From positions 34,852-98,851 of the forward strand of contig JAAENC010000229.1 in assembly GCA_024224815.1 (NCBI GenBank): DNA of 64,000 nt, in the 5' to 3' direction. The notes beneath the pieces were generated by a model. That model was not told the origin of the DNA and ran no database searches. It worked only from the letters and a program-made list of their open reading frames with translations. The stretch's first letter is position 1. Every line of letters starts with the position of its first letter. This stretch comes from Chloroflexota bacterium (GTDB taxonomy: Bacteria; Chloroflexota; Anaerolineae; Anaerolineales; Villigracilaceae). This document shows positions 1 through 8,684 of this stretch, piece after piece. The position numbers and the translations under genes were made by a program.

Positions 1-263
1 ATCGCAGAAGAGAATACGATTTTGTCATCACCAAGATGGGCGTTGGCTTCTTCAATCGCTGCTCTGAGCGTGCAAACCTGATGCGTATTCTCACACAGAC
101 CGTCTCCCGGGGTTGTATCATGCGCCAACTGGCCATCAAGAGCACTATTAACCGTGAAGGTGGCACCAGGGTTAGCTTGTGCAGGTGTAACCCCGAATAT
201 AAGCAGGGCCATTACCAAGGAAAGCTGTACAGTCATTTGGATTAAACTTTTGTTCTTTTTCAT
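1..263 (-). CDS. CSLREA-domain secreted protein, N-terminal fragment (runs off the window)
   Basis: An open frame starts at the ATG at 261-263 and runs leftward out of the window, giving 87 visible residues. It begins MKKNKSLIQ, then a hydrophobic signal-peptide core (LSLVMALLIFGV) with a likely cleavage after PAQA. The mature part contains PGDGLCE and then CTLRAAIEEAN, the hallmark of the CSLREA domain found at the N-terminus of large secreted, often beta-helical or Ig-repeat, proteins. The start has a good ribosome site (GGAG, seven bases upstream). Its leader is a near copy of the leader of the next gene, so the two are probably co-regulated. The rest of the protein and its function cannot be seen. 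Confidence 0.8.
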   Translation of the reverse strand, partial: MKKNKSLIQMTVQLSLVMALLIFGVTPAQANPGATFTVNSALDGQLAHDTTPGDGLCENTHQVCTLRAAIEEANAHLGDDKIVFSSA

Positions 264-335
264 TTCAATCTCCTTTGGTTGTTTGAATTTTCATCATCAT
301 ATAAGAGGAACGTCAGGAAAACGTCAGGAAATTCC
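252..335 (-). repeat. Duplicated promoter/leader, copy 1
   Basis: This block is nearly identical to 1279-1357. Both copies hold the ribosome site and start of a secreted-protein gene, a conserved leader, the -10-like TATGAT and two CCTGACG heptamers. The identity covers the regulatory region and the first codons but not the rest of the genes. That points to duplication or recombination of a regulatory cassette, or to selection on the leader. Confidence 0.75.
311..328 (-). promoter_or_regulatory. Direct heptamer pair CCTGACG, 11-bp spacing (possible SARP operator)
   Basis: On the minus strand CCTGACG occurs twice with an 11-bp period (plus-strand CGTCAGG at 311-317 and 322-328). Nine bases after the promoter-proximal copy comes TATGAT, a good -10 hexamer. 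Heptamer direct repeats one helical turn apart, just upstream of the -10, are the known binding architecture of SARP/BTAD activators. A SARP-type gene lies about 1 kb away at 1448-4642. That it binds here is inference. Confidence 0.5.
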
Positions 336-351
336 GAGAATTGTATGATAA

Positions 352-560
352 CTAGGGAGAAATAGTCACTGTGCAAGACGGATCAGATGGATTCGCATCA
401 CAGGGATCTACTATGGTTACCGTACAAGACGGATCAGCAGGGTTTACCACACATGGATCTATGGTCACCGTGCAGGATGGATCAGAAGGGTTCACATCAC
501 AGGGGTCTATGTTCATGCAATTCGGATCGGTAGGGTTCTCTTCACAATTTGGTACAGTAA
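352..560 (-). repeat. Coding tandem repeats (about 48-51 bp units)
   Basis: The 3' end of the lipoprotein gene is built from four or five imperfect units of about 48-51 bp, visible on the plus strand as repeated GGATCAGA-GG and ACAGGGATCT words. Each encodes DPC-(x)NP(S/A)DPSC-TVTI. The units keep frame and Cys spacing, consistent with expansion and contraction of a surface repeat. Confidence 0.75.
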
Positions 561-1290
561 TGCAAGACAAGGGGTTTGTTAGACAAGGGTCTGTAACCGG
601 GGCACAAGACGGGTCAGAAGGATTTGTCGCACAGAAATCACTACTTCCATTTGTACTGCCTCCGCTATTACCGTTGCTAGCCGCAGTATTATCATTCAAT
701 CCACCAATGCTTCCTTCTGAGCTAGTAGAGGCAGACACATCACCATTTGCGTTTGCGATATCCTCATTTTTAAGACAAGGGAGTAGAGCTAATTCCGCCC
801 ACCCGCTCTGACTGGGATAATACTGTTTGTTCCCAGCTTGATCGGTTGCAACAACCTGGTATTCAAAAATGCCCTTTCCCGTGCCAAACATTTCTATAGC
901 CACAACGTGATTGAGTTCGCTATTCTGCACAGAAAGTGCATACTCTCCGCTGTCGTCAGCAGTCAAAGGATAGCGAAATTCAGAACTGAGGCGGAAACCA
1001 TCTTCGCTCGCAAAACGAAATAGTACATCCGTAGAGAATATAGCGCCCTCTATATCTGTGATCTGTCCCTTCCAGACCATTGGGGGCGGAGTACAGGCGC
1101 CCAGGTTATAAAAAGCAATATATGGGAGTTCTGTCATGACCACTTGGGGAGGGGTAGTGTCCGCAACCGGAACAGGTTCAGCGGTAGGCTCCGCCGATAG
1201 CGGTACCGGGGTTGTTGGCAGAGTGCAGGCTGCCAGCAAAATGCTGAGTAACAGGACCATGGTAATTGGGGATACACGGTTCTTTTTCAT
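352..1290 (-). CDS. Lipoprotein with C-terminal Cys-rich tandem repeats
   Basis: The product is 312 residues from the ATG at 1288-1290. I prefer this start because a GGAG ribosome site precedes it and because the same leader and start are duplicated in front of the neighbouring CSLREA gene; an upstream in-frame ATG at 1323 lacks a site. The N-terminus is basic, then hydrophobic, with the lipobox LLAAC, so it is probably a lipid-anchored surface protein. The middle looks like an Ig/bacterial beta-sandwich (EYALSVQN, YQVVATDQAGN). The last 100 residues are degenerate repeats of about 17 residues of the form DPC-NPSDPSC-VTI, each with two Cys, suggesting disulfide-linked repeats. Function is unknown. 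Confidence 0.8.
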   Translation of the reverse strand: MKKNRVSPITMVLLLSILLAACTLPTTPVPLSAEPTAEPVPVADTTPPQVVMTELPYIAFYNLGACTPPPMVWKGQITDIEGAIFSTDVLFRFASEDGFRLSSEFRYPLTADDSGEYALSVQNSELNHVVAIEMFGTGKGIFEYQVVATDQAGNKQYYPSQSGWAELALLPCLKNEDIANANGDVSASTSSEGSIGGLNDNTAASNGNSGGSTNGSSDFCATNPSDPSCAPVTDPCLTNPLSCITVPNCEENPTDPNCMNIDPCDVNPSDPSCTVTIDPCVVNPADPSCTVTIVDPCDANPSDPSCTVTISP

Positions 1291-1357
1291 TTCAATCTCC
1301 TTTGGTTGTTTGAATTTCCACAATCATATAAAACAAACGTCAGGAAAACGTCAGGTA
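1279..1357 (-). repeat. Duplicated promoter/leader, copy 2
   Basis: This is the second copy of the leader at 252-335. The ribosome site, the stretch around TTTGGTTGTTTGAAT and the 11-bp-spaced heptamers are the same. The bases between heptamer and -10 differ, while length and geometry are kept, which argues that spacing is under selection. Confidence 0.75.
1338..1355 (-). promoter_or_regulatory. Direct heptamer pair CCTGACG, 11-bp spacing, upstream of the lipoprotein gene
   Basis: The plus strand shows CGTCAGG at 1338-1344 and 1349-1355, again with an 11-bp period. On the minus strand the proximal heptamer is followed nine bases later by TATGAT, exactly as at 311-328. It lies between the lipoprotein start (1290) and the 3' end of the SARP-type regulator gene. 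Confidence 0.5.
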
Positions 1358-1447
1358 GATTTCAATTTCTTAAATTTGAAAGTTGATTCATTGTCAGGAT
1401 AGTTATTTTGTCCCCCACTTCTTCGCCCTTTTAATATCTATATAAGG

Positions 1448-4400
1448 TCATAATAAATTAGTGGCAATGCGATTTACATCTTTTGGATGATTAGATTTTG
1501 CTACTTCAATCCACTTGGAAAATTCTTTTTCAGAAACCTTCTCTTTTAGCGACATCAAGAGCTTGTCTGCCTGCTCTAATATCTCAGCATTCAACTCAGG
1601 GATATATCGAACAGTGGTAGCAAGCTTAACTGCCTCTGAAAACTCAGATCTCCCTTGAGCCAGTCTTCCATACTCAAGAATGGCAAATTGGATGTAATAA
1701 GGATATTCAATATCCAGACCCAAATCCAATGTTCGTTTATAACATTTTTCAGCCAAGTCCAGTTCACCCATTTTGATGTATAGTTCCCCTAGGTTTAGGT
1801 TTGCAAAACAAATTCCCCACTTAAGATCAATTGCTTCGTAAATAGCAAGGCCTTCTTGATAATATCCCAATACTTCAGCAGGCTCTTTTAGTTTCGAGTA
1901 AAGCACACCAAGTCCGGTAATGGCTTGTGCAATAATTGCTTGGTCGCCAATATCACGAGCGATTAGTAATTTTTTGTCATACCATTTAATAGCTTCTTCA
2001 ATATTCTCTTTACGATATGCTACAGTGCCAAGATTCCCCAGAGAAATTGACATGACACTCCTGCTCTCAATTCTTATTGTGATCTCAAGTGATTCTTCAA
2101 AAAGTTCCTGTGCCTCATCCAGCATGCCTCGATTTAATTTCAATAAGCCATAATTATTCAGAACTTTGCATAAATCATAATAGTCGCCCTGCTCTCGATT
2201 TGCTTCAATTGATGTCAAGAAAGCTTCTTCTTCTTTTTGTTGTTCTCCCCGATCCTGGTAAATTAACCCAAGGTTGTTGTTGGCTCTTCCAAGTATGAAG
2301 TTGTTTCCAGTCTTTTTACCAATTTTTATCGATTCTAAAAGATTGATCTCGCCTTCTTCTAGCTCACCCGCTAAAGAATTTACAGATCCTAAGAGACATA
2401 ATGCGACCCCCTCCATTTCAGCATCTCCAACCTCACGGGAAATTCTGACACTTTCGCTAAATACTTCTTTCGCTTGGGCATATTGAAAATTACGATATAA
2501 CGCGATTCCTTTTCCGTTCAGTAAATGAGCCAAAACGGGTGTAGGTACTTTATCTGGCTGTGAAGTATAGAGATTGTATGCGTGTGAAAAAACATCCAAT
2601 GCTTCAATATGCCAGTCTTTCAGTGAGTAAAGTATTGAAAGACCAAAGGCGGAGGCCTCAACCAACTGGGTCATTCGATTCTCTATCCCCCATTTCCAGG
2701 CTACTCGAATATTATCTACCAGAAAAGGAATCTCCCGTCTGGAGAAATCATCTTCCTGAACAAATGTGTTTTTGCTAGTTGCTAAAATTTCTAGATAATA
2801 CTTGGCGTGATTGTTGCTATATGTACGAAAGTTAACAAGCTCTAGTGCAATTTTCTCAGATGCAAACTGACGTATCAGTTCATGCAGACGATAATACCTT
2901 CGTTCATTCTCTTCCAATATCTGTACAAGAGATTTATCTACCAATTTTTGAAGGAGCTTTGCATTGCCACACACCTTTTGTACTGCTTCATGAGTAAAAG
3001 TTCCTCGAAAAATAGCCGAACGTTGTAACAACATCTGTTCAGAGTCTTCAAGTAAGCTCCATGAGTGTTCAAAAACTGCCCGTGTACTCTTATGGCGAGG
3101 ATTTGCATCTCTCATATCCGATTGAAGAACTTCAAGGCTCTTGGTAATCTCTGCTACAATTTTTTCTAACGAGATATTATGTACCCACGCTGCTGCTAAT
3201 TCAATTCCTAGAGGTAGCCCTTCCACAAGTTCGCATATTTTCTGAGCATCAGGGTGCATATCATCTGTTAAAGAGAAGTTTGATGACGTGCGTTTTGCTG
3301 AAGCCTCAAATAATTTTACGGCCGGACTGTTTTGTGTTGAAAATGAAAGTCCCTGAATTTCAAGCACATTCTCCCAACGTAAACGCAGGCGCTCGCGAGA
3401 TGTGACCAAAATATTTAGTTCAGGTGCTGCCTCCAAAATTTCGGATAAAACACTCGCAGATTCAACCAAATGCTCAAAGTTATCCAGAATCAGGAGTATT
3501 TCCTTATCTCGAAAAAAGTTTTTTATTTGTTCTTTTATAGATGTATTACCAGAAAGAGGTATTCCCACTGAATCAGCGATCCGAGGCAAAAGAAGTGTTG
3601 TAATATCCAAATCGGCCATGGATATTCTTGCTGCATCAGCAATTTGGGGTAGTAGCAATGCTGGATTATTTAAATCAGCCAGAGGAACAAAAACTATTCC
3701 GTGAATATAAGCTTGCAAACGCTGATGCGCAAGCTGAATCGCCAGACGGGTTTTACCAACCCCACCAGGGCCAAGCAATGTCAATAAACGGTTTGCAGTA
3801 TCTGCTAAAAGTGCTTGGATTTGAGCGAGCTCTTCTTTTCGGCCAACGATCTGATTGGGTTGTGGCGGAAGATTATGGCGTGGAGTAGCATTCTTGATAC
3901 GTTGATAAAGTTCAGTTGTTTCTGTTGATGGCTCGAGACCTAACTCGCGTTTCAATACTCCCTTGCAGATCTCAAATTGCTGAACAGCTGCACTACGTCG
4001 CCCGGTATGTGATAACCCAACAATAACTTGCCTATGAGCAACTTCACTCCATGGTTCAAGCGCAAGATGCTTTCGGGCATAAACCAGCATCTCGTCATAT
4101 TCCCCACGACGTTGATGAATGCGCGCTAGTTCTAGCGTTGCATTTACCATCTGCTCGTGCAGATATTCACGTTTGAGGGAAGCCCACTCATCAAAAGGTT
4201 CACTATCTTCAAGATAAAAACCGGAAAGGAAATCTCCGCGATATAGATCAATAATTTCTTTTGGAGAAGTGATTGAAGATGCTGTAAAAGCTTCATCGTT
4301 AACAAGAGAAATCTTATCAAGCAGCTTTCTTACATCTACTGAATATTCAGCACTCGGGTTTATTTGAATGGTCGCACGAGAGATATTCAAATAAGGGACT

Positions 4401-4642
4401 GTATTCTCATTATCTTTCAAGCATTTTTTGAGGTTGGCAAGCGCCTGACGTAAGTTTCGTAGAGCCTTAGTTTCAGGCACATCCGGCCAAAGCAGACCCG
4501 CAATCGTAGTGCGAGGCTGAGGACGTTGATACTCTACAGCAAGGTAAGCGAAGAGTGCCCGAACCTTGTTTGATTCGAAGCCGCTAATTGCTTTTCTGGC
4601 TAGTGTTACGTGAAAGGGTCCAAGCAAGAATATTGCTAACAT
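1448..4642 (-). CDS. SARP/BTAD-family transcriptional activator with STAND NTPase and TPR domains
   Basis: The product is 1064 residues. The N-terminus (about 1-95) is an OmpR-like winged helix (LLGPFHVTLA, KVRALFAYLAVE, AGLLWPD) and is followed by a BTAD domain of TPR-like helices (YRGDFLSGF, ALEPWSE, ELGLEPS). A STAND/NB-ARC ATPase follows, with Walker A GPGGVGKTR near residue 291, Walker B LLILDNFEH near 383 and a sensor-like ILVTSRERLR. The C-terminal 400 residues are TPR repeats (LLGSVNSLAGELEEG, NNLGLIYQDRGEQQ). This is the AfsR/MalT-like layout of a ligand- or protein-gated activator. The nearby 11-bp-spaced heptamers before two secreted-protein genes are plausible targets. The inducer is unknown. 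Confidence 0.92.
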   Translation of the reverse strand: MLAIFLLGPFHVTLARKAISGFESNKVRALFAYLAVEYQRPQPRTTIAGLLWPDVPETKALRNLRQALANLKKCLKDNENTVPYLNISRATIQINPSAEYSVDVRKLLDKISLVNDEAFTASSITSPKEIIDLYRGDFLSGFYLEDSEPFDEWASLKREYLHEQMVNATLELARIHQRRGEYDEMLVYARKHLALEPWSEVAHRQVIVGLSHTGRRSAAVQQFEICKGVLKRELGLEPSTETTELYQRIKNATPRHNLPPQPNQIVGRKEELAQIQALLADTANRLLTLLGPGGVGKTRLAIQLAHQRLQAYIHGIVFVPLADLNNPALLLPQIADAARISMADLDITTLLLPRIADSVGIPLSGNTSIKEQIKNFFRDKEILLILDNFEHLVESASVLSEILEAAPELNILVTSRERLRLRWENVLEIQGLSFSTQNSPAVKLFEASAKRTSSNFSLTDDMHPDAQKICELVEGLPLGIELAAAWVHNISLEKIVAEITKSLEVLQSDMRDANPRHKSTRAVFEHSWSLLEDSEQMLLQRSAIFRGTFTHEAVQKVCGNAKLLQKLVDKSLVQILEENERRYYRLHELIRQFASEKIALELVNFRTYSNNHAKYYLEILATSKNTFVQEDDFSRREIPFLVDNIRVAWKWGIENRMTQLVEASAFGLSILYSLKDWHIEALDVFSHAYNLYTSQPDKVPTPVLAHLLNGKGIALYRNFQYAQAKEVFSESVRISREVGDAEMEGVALCLLGSVNSLAGELEEGEINLLESIKIGKKTGNNFILGRANNNLGLIYQDRGEQQKEEEAFLTSIEANREQGDYYDLCKVLNNYGLLKLNRGMLDEAQELFEESLEITIRIESRSVMSISLGNLGTVAYRKENIEEAIKWYDKKLLIARDIGDQAIIAQAITGLGVLYSKLKEPAEVLGYYQEGLAIYEAIDLKWGICFANLNLGELYIKMGELDLAEKCYKRTLDLGLDIEYPYYIQFAILEYGRLAQGRSEFSEAVKLATTVRYIPELNAEILEQADKLLMSLKEKVSEKEFSKWIEVAKSNHPKDVNRIATNLL

Positions 4643-4809
4643 TTAGAGATTATAAAACAAGCTATTATTTACTACAATGAAGACAAACTAGGTTAAGAAT
4701 TTTATTTAAGGTCTATTGTTGTGGAATATATGCCCCAAACTAGGTTTGTTTCTTTGTTTTCCGAGATTCAAAAAGGGAATTAAAACCAACATTTAGGTCC
4801 GTCTCGCGG

Positions 4810-4815
4810 TATAAT
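4810..4815 (+). promoter_or_regulatory. -10 box TATAAT of a likely gyrA promoter
   Basis: A perfect TATAAT lies 84 bases before the gyrA ATG. I see no good -35 at 16-18 bp spacing. Upstream at 4684-4694 and 4736-4746 the word CAAACTAGGTT occurs twice, 52 bp apart, which could be an activator or supercoiling-related site. Confidence 0.45.
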
Positions 4816-4842
4816 TAGGAGTAGACTTTTGCGTAATTTTCC

Positions 4843-4878
4843 CTCGCCAGTCTTTAATAAAACGGCGAGTTTTTATTT
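4843..4878 (+). other. Leader hairpin with T-run before gyrA
   Basis: CTCGCC (4843-4848) can pair with GGCGAG (4864-4869), and a T-rich run follows directly. It sits between the -10 box and the gyrA ribosome site. It resembles a weak intrinsic terminator or attenuator, but the stem is only 6 bp and the loop is 15 nt, so the role is uncertain. Confidence 0.35.
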
Positions 4879-4898
4879 TGGTTATTGAAGGAATTCCT

Positions 4899-7409
4899 AT
4901 GGATGCTGGCGATATTAAACATGTTGATATAAATCACGAAATGCGCTCCGCTTATCTCGATTACGCGATGAGCGTTATTGTTTCACGTGCGCTCCCGGAT
5001 GCGCGCGATGGCCTAAAACCCGTTCATCGGCGCATCCTATATGCGATGCACGATATGGGTATTCGTGCGACAGGCTCGCATAAGAAATCTGCGCGTATCG
5101 TGGGTGAAGTTTTGGGTAAATATCATCCGCATGGTGATTCAGCCGTTTACGAATCAATGGCGCGTATGGCGCAGGATTTTTCCCTCCGCTACATGCTTGT
5201 AGACGGGCAAGGCAACTTCGGCTCCATTGACGGTGATTCCCCCGCAGCCATGCGTTATACTGAAGCCAGAATGGGTAAACTCGCAGAAGAGATGCTCATT
5301 GATATTGACAAAGAAACAGTCGATTTTTCACAGAACTTTGATGACTCTCTTGAAGAGCCTACAGTTTTGCCCTCCCGTTTGCCCAATCTTTTGCTCAACG
5401 GAGCTTCGGGTATCGCTGTTGGTATGGCCACAAATATCCCGCCACATAACCTGAACGAAGTTGCCGATGCACTAGTCTACATGATAGATAATTACGATGC
5501 CATAGATGAAATTGGTGTCGAGAAATTAATGGAGTTTGTACAAGGCCCTGACTTTCCCACCGGCGGCATCATTGTCGGACGAGAAGGCATTATCCAAGCC
5601 TATAGTACGGGAAAAGGGCGTGTCATCATGCGTGGCAAAGCACATATCGAAGAGATGCGTGCTAATCGTTTCAAAATTGTCATTACTGAAATTCCCTATC
5701 AGATTAATAAAACCACGCTGATCGAACGTATCGCCAGCTTGGCACGTAGCAAAAAGATCGACTCCATATCCGACTTGCGAGATGAATCCGATCGACGCGG
5801 CATGAGCATTGTCATTGAACTCAAGCGTGGTTCCCAGCCCAAAAAAGTGCTCAATCAGCTTTATAAATATTCCACACTCCAATCCACTTTTGGCGTGCAG
5901 ATGTTGGCTTTGGTCAAAAATGAGCCAAAATTACTCTCACTAAAGCGATCTTTACGACACTTTATTGAACATCGTCGCGAAGTAATTACCCGCCGGACAG
6001 AATTTAACCTTAAAAAAGCCCGTGCGCGTGCTCATATATTAGATGGCCTTATTATTGCCCTCGATAATATTGATGCTGTTATTGAAACAATCCGCTCCTC
6101 GGCAGATGTGGGAGCTGCCAAAGCAAATTTGGTAAAACGCTTCAAATTGAGCGAAATTCAGGCTCAAGCTATTCTTGATATGCAATTGCGCCGTTTATCC
6201 GCTTTAGAGCGCTGGAAAATCGAAGAAGAGCATAAAGAGCTTATGGCGAAGATCGCCTATTATGAAGATCTGCTCTCTGATGTGAAAAAAGTTCTAGCCA
6301 TTATCAAAGAAGACCTTCTTGAACTCGCTCAAAAATATGGTGATGAGCGTCGCACGCACATTGCAGCAAATGCAAGCAGCGACCTTAATGAAGAAGACCT
6401 TGTTGAAGATGAAGCTGTTTTAGTCACAATCACAGAGCGCGGCTATATTAAGCGCGTTGTTGCGCAAACTTTCCGCACGCAAGGGCGTGGGGGACGCGGA
6501 GTTAAAGGCCATACCACACGAGAAGCAGATGAAGTCATTATGATGATTCCGGCCCGCACGCTGGATACGATTCTCTTCTTTACGGACAAAGGAAAAGTTT
6601 ACTCCGAGAAAACCTATCAGATCCCCGAAGCAAGCCGAATCGGGAAAGGAATCGCTATCGTCAATATCCTTGCCCTCGAAGCTGATGAACGGATCACGGC
6701 CGCTATTCCCGTCCCTAATTTTGACAACGCATCCTATTGCACCCTGGCAACGGTAAAAGGGCGCATTAAGCGCGTAGAACTCTCAGAATTTTCTTCTGTG
6801 CGTCCTTCTGGCCTAATCGCAATGGGATTAAACGGTGACGACAAACTGGGCTGGGCGCGTCTGACCAGTGGCGAAGATGACATTATTATCGTTACCGAGC
6901 TTGGAAAAGCCCTACGTTACGCAGAAGGAAAAGTCCGCTCTATGGGGCGACCTGCTGCAGGTGTAATTGCTATCAAACTTCAGAAAGATGACAAAGTAAC
7001 AACAATGGATGTTGTTGAGCCAAATTCTTCATTACTCACTGTCACAGAGACAGGTGTGGGTAAACAAACGAAACTTGAAGAATATTCACCAAAGGGACGC
7101 GCTACGCAAGGCATTTTGACTATTGATAAAAATGCCATCCCGATTGTTGGAAAGATCATCGCTGCACGTGTTGTTCAACCAGAAGATCATCTTACGCTTA
7201 TGTCCACCGAAGGTGTGATTATTCGTCTGAAAGTTAATGAAGTAAAAACAGCCGGACGAGCGACTCGTGGCGTCCACTTAATGCGAACGCGTGAAGGCGA
7301 CACAGTTGCCGCTGTTGCGCGTATCGCAGCGAAAGAGCTTGAACAAGTCGGTGCAAAGATCGAAGAAGAAAGTGAAAATCCTGAAGGCGGACAAGAAGAA
7401 CTGCTGTAG
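4899..7409 (+). CDS. gyrA: DNA gyrase subunit A
   Basis: The product is 836 residues, the usual GyrA length. It is the breakage-reunion subunit that introduces negative supercoils with GyrB, which is not in this window. The N-terminal motif [18 protein letters not shown], the region HPHGDSAVY and the catalytic Tyr (about residue 120, in AAMRYTEAR) are intact. The C-terminal beta-pinwheel carries a GyrA box, QGRGGRG, near residues 528-534, which marks wrapping-competent gyrase rather than topoisomerase IV. The ATG at 4899 has a GAAGGA site seven bases upstream; an in-frame TTG at 4878 is less likely. The C-terminal tail is acidic. A second paralogue lies at 34053-36533. Confidence 0.96.
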   Translation: MDAGDIKHVDINHEMRSAYLDYAMSVIVSRALPDARDGLKPVHRRILYAMHDMGIRATGSHKKSARIVGEVLGKYHPHGDSAVYESMARMAQDFSLRYMLVDGQGNFGSIDGDSPAAMRYTEARMGKLAEEMLIDIDKETVDFSQNFDDSLEEPTVLPSRLPNLLLNGASGIAVGMATNIPPHNLNEVADALVYMIDNYDAIDEIGVEKLMEFVQGPDFPTGGIIVGREGIIQAYSTGKGRVIMRGKAHIEEMRANRFKIVITEIPYQINKTTLIERIASLARSKKIDSISDLRDESDRRGMSIVIELKRGSQPKKVLNQLYKYSTLQSTFGVQMLALVKNEPKLLSLKRSLRHFIEHRREVITRRTEFNLKKARARAHILDGLIIALDNIDAVIETIRSSADVGAAKANLVKRFKLSEIQAQAILDMQLRRLSALERWKIEEEHKELMAKIAYYEDLLSDVKKVLAIIKEDLLELAQKYGDERRTHIAANASSDLNEEDLVEDEAVLVTITERGYIKRVVAQTFRTQGRGGRGVKGHTTREADEVIMMIPARTLDTILFFTDKGKVYSEKTYQIPEASRIGKGIAIVNILALEADERITAAIPVPNFDNASYCTLATVKGRIKRVELSEFSSVRPSGLIAMGLNGDDKLGWARLTSGEDDIIIVTELGKALRYAEGKVRSMGRPAAGVIAIKLQKDDKVTTMDVVEPNSSLLTVTETGVGKQTKLEEYSPKGRATQGILTIDKNAIPIVGKIIAARVVQPEDHLTLMSTEGVIIRLKVNEVKTAGRATRGVHLMRTREGDTVAAVARIAAKELEQVGAKIEEESENPEGGQEELL

Positions 7410-7431
7410 CCATGCTCTAGCCGCTGACCTC

Positions 7432-7514
7432 GGCCCCCTTCCTAGCCTTCCCCCAAAGGGGGAAGGGATAAATTCTCCCCCTTTGGGGGAGATGCCCGAT
7501 AGGGCAGAGGGGGA
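7432..7514 (+). repeat. REP-like double palindrome (C/G-rich family)
   Basis: Two adjacent hairpins, CTTCCCCCAAAGGGGGAAG (7448-7466) and CTCCCCCTTTGGGGGAG (7475-7491), are flanked by C-rich and G-rich words. Related C5-7/G5-7 palindromes occur at 36630-36657, 38871-38895 and 55568-55693, all intergenic. No transposase is attached. Confidence 0.6.
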
Positions 7515-7565
7515 AACGACAGCCACTTTCTAATCACTGCGTAACATGAGTGAGTAAATAGCTAC

Positions 7566-7602
7566 AAAAAGAGCCGTGCTTTTCAAAAGCACGGCTCTTT
7601 TT
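7566..7602. terminator. Bidirectional intrinsic terminator
   Basis: A perfect stem of AAGAGCCGTGCTTTT and its complement around a one-base loop, with an A-run on one side and a T-run on the other. It lies between convergent gyrA and the 82-residue membrane-protein gene and can end transcription from both strands. Confidence 0.92.
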
Positions 7603-7619
7603 ATTTAAAATGATCTATT

Positions 7620-7868
7620 TTAAAAACCGGAAATTGCAAAACGCTCAGTAACAAGTAAAAGCATTGACCCTATTAGGCAAACTGCCATAAAAAGCATTAG
7701 CACAATTACAAAACGTTGTATCGGTGTCAGGTCTGTAATTGGTTTAAAAATAGAAGAACCAGATTTTATATCCTCTTTTTCCTCTTCGTCGCCTTCAAGG
7801 AAATCTGGTAATTCGTCATCATCAAATATGGACGATGAATCAGCATCTTCACGTAAATTATCTAACAT
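7620..7868 (-). CDS. Small acidic single-pass membrane protein
   Basis: The product is 82 residues and is not recognised as a named family. The first 35 residues are very acidic (DDDELPDFLEGDEEEKED). A single membrane helix (about 50-74, IQRFVIVLMLFMAVCLIG) follows, then a short tail. That suggests an N-in protein with an acidic cytoplasmic segment. It starts 32 bases after birA and has a strong GAGGTGAG ribosome site. It is the last gene of the rho-peptidase-birA unit and is followed by the terminator at 7566-7602. Confidence 0.7.
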   Translation of the reverse strand: MLDNLREDADSSSIFDDDELPDFLEGDEEEKEDIKSGSSIFKPITDLTPIQRFVIVLMLFMAVCLIGSMLLLVTERFAISGF

Positions 7869-7900
7869 AACTCACCTCTTCACTTATTTTTTCTGCTATA

Positions 7901-8674
7901 TCATAACCCTATCGGGCGCAAATGAACATCCCCAAAATGGATAGATTCGGCACTATCAAGGTGTAAAGAACCGTCCCGATTAACCCCTAAAAGCGCTCCT
8001 CGGATGACCTGCCCCGCCTCGCGCCTGACCTCTACTTGCTTGCCGCGAAAAGCCAGATTCTCATTCCAGGCTGCTACCATTTCCGCTTTGCCTAAAACTT
8101 TTCTCCATTTAATCAGCGCGGTTAAAATCCCGTGCAGGGTTTTAGTGCGATCCACTTTTTGCCCGAGGGCTTCTTCCAAACTAGATGCGGGGAAATGTAA
8201 ATCATTGCTATTTGGAACCGCAGTATTTAAAATATTTACACCTATCCCTAAAACGATGCCTTTGGCTTTATCGCCTTCCCAACTTGCTTCTACAAGAATA
8301 CCGGCTACTTTTTTCTCTTCAATAAGAATATCGTTGGGCCATTTTATCTCTGCTTTTAGGTTGTATAAGGCTTTTAGGGCATCGACCAATGCCAGAGCGC
8401 AGAGTCCTGTAAAGTAGGAGATGTTTTTCGTTTCAGTACTGTTGGGGAGGAGTAGCAAGCTCAATGCAAGCGCGGAATCAGGCGGGGTTTGCCAAGAGCG
8501 TCCACTTCTGCCGCGTCCGCTTATTTGCTCGTTGGCAACGACGAGAGAGAAATCCTGCCCGCCTTCTTCTATCCAATTAAGGGCGATGTCGTTGGTTGAG
8601 CCAACTTGCTCATAATAGCGAAAACCGCCCAAGGGAAGGTCTTGCAGGGCGGTTTTGAGTATTTCCTGGTTCAT
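7901..8674 (-). CDS. birA: Biotin--[acetyl-CoA-carboxylase] ligase, monofunctional
   Basis: The product is 257 residues from the ATG at 8672-8674. The frame is open further upstream but overlaps the end of the peptidase gene, and homologues start near RYYEQVGSTND. It attaches biotin to acyl-CoA carboxylase carrier proteins through biotinyl-AMP. The adenylate-binding loop GRGRSGRSW and the KWPNDIL motif are present, and the small C-terminal SH3-like domain is there. There is no N-terminal helix-turn-helix, so unlike E. coli BirA it should not act as the bio repressor. It starts 10 bases after the peptidase gene in the same operon. Confidence 0.93.
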   Translation of the reverse strand: MNQEILKTALQDLPLGGFRYYEQVGSTNDIALNWIEEGGQDFSLVVANEQISGRGRSGRSWQTPPDSALALSLLLLPNSTETKNISYFTGLCALALVDALKALYNLKAEIKWPNDILIEEKKVAGILVEASWEGDKAKGIVLGIGVNILNTAVPNSNDLHFPASSLEEALGQKVDRTKTLHGILTALIKWRKVLGKAEMVAAWNENLAFRGKQVEVRREAGQVIRGALLGVNRDGSLHLDSAESIHFGDVHLRPIGL

Positions 8675-8684
8675 ATTTTGTCTT

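Noticed and set aside
371-811. 146-codon plus-strand frame rich in QDGSxGF repeats
   Set aside because: It is the antisense shadow of the Cys-repeat lipoprotein gene; the repeats come from the real gene's tandem units and the frame lacks a ribosome site.
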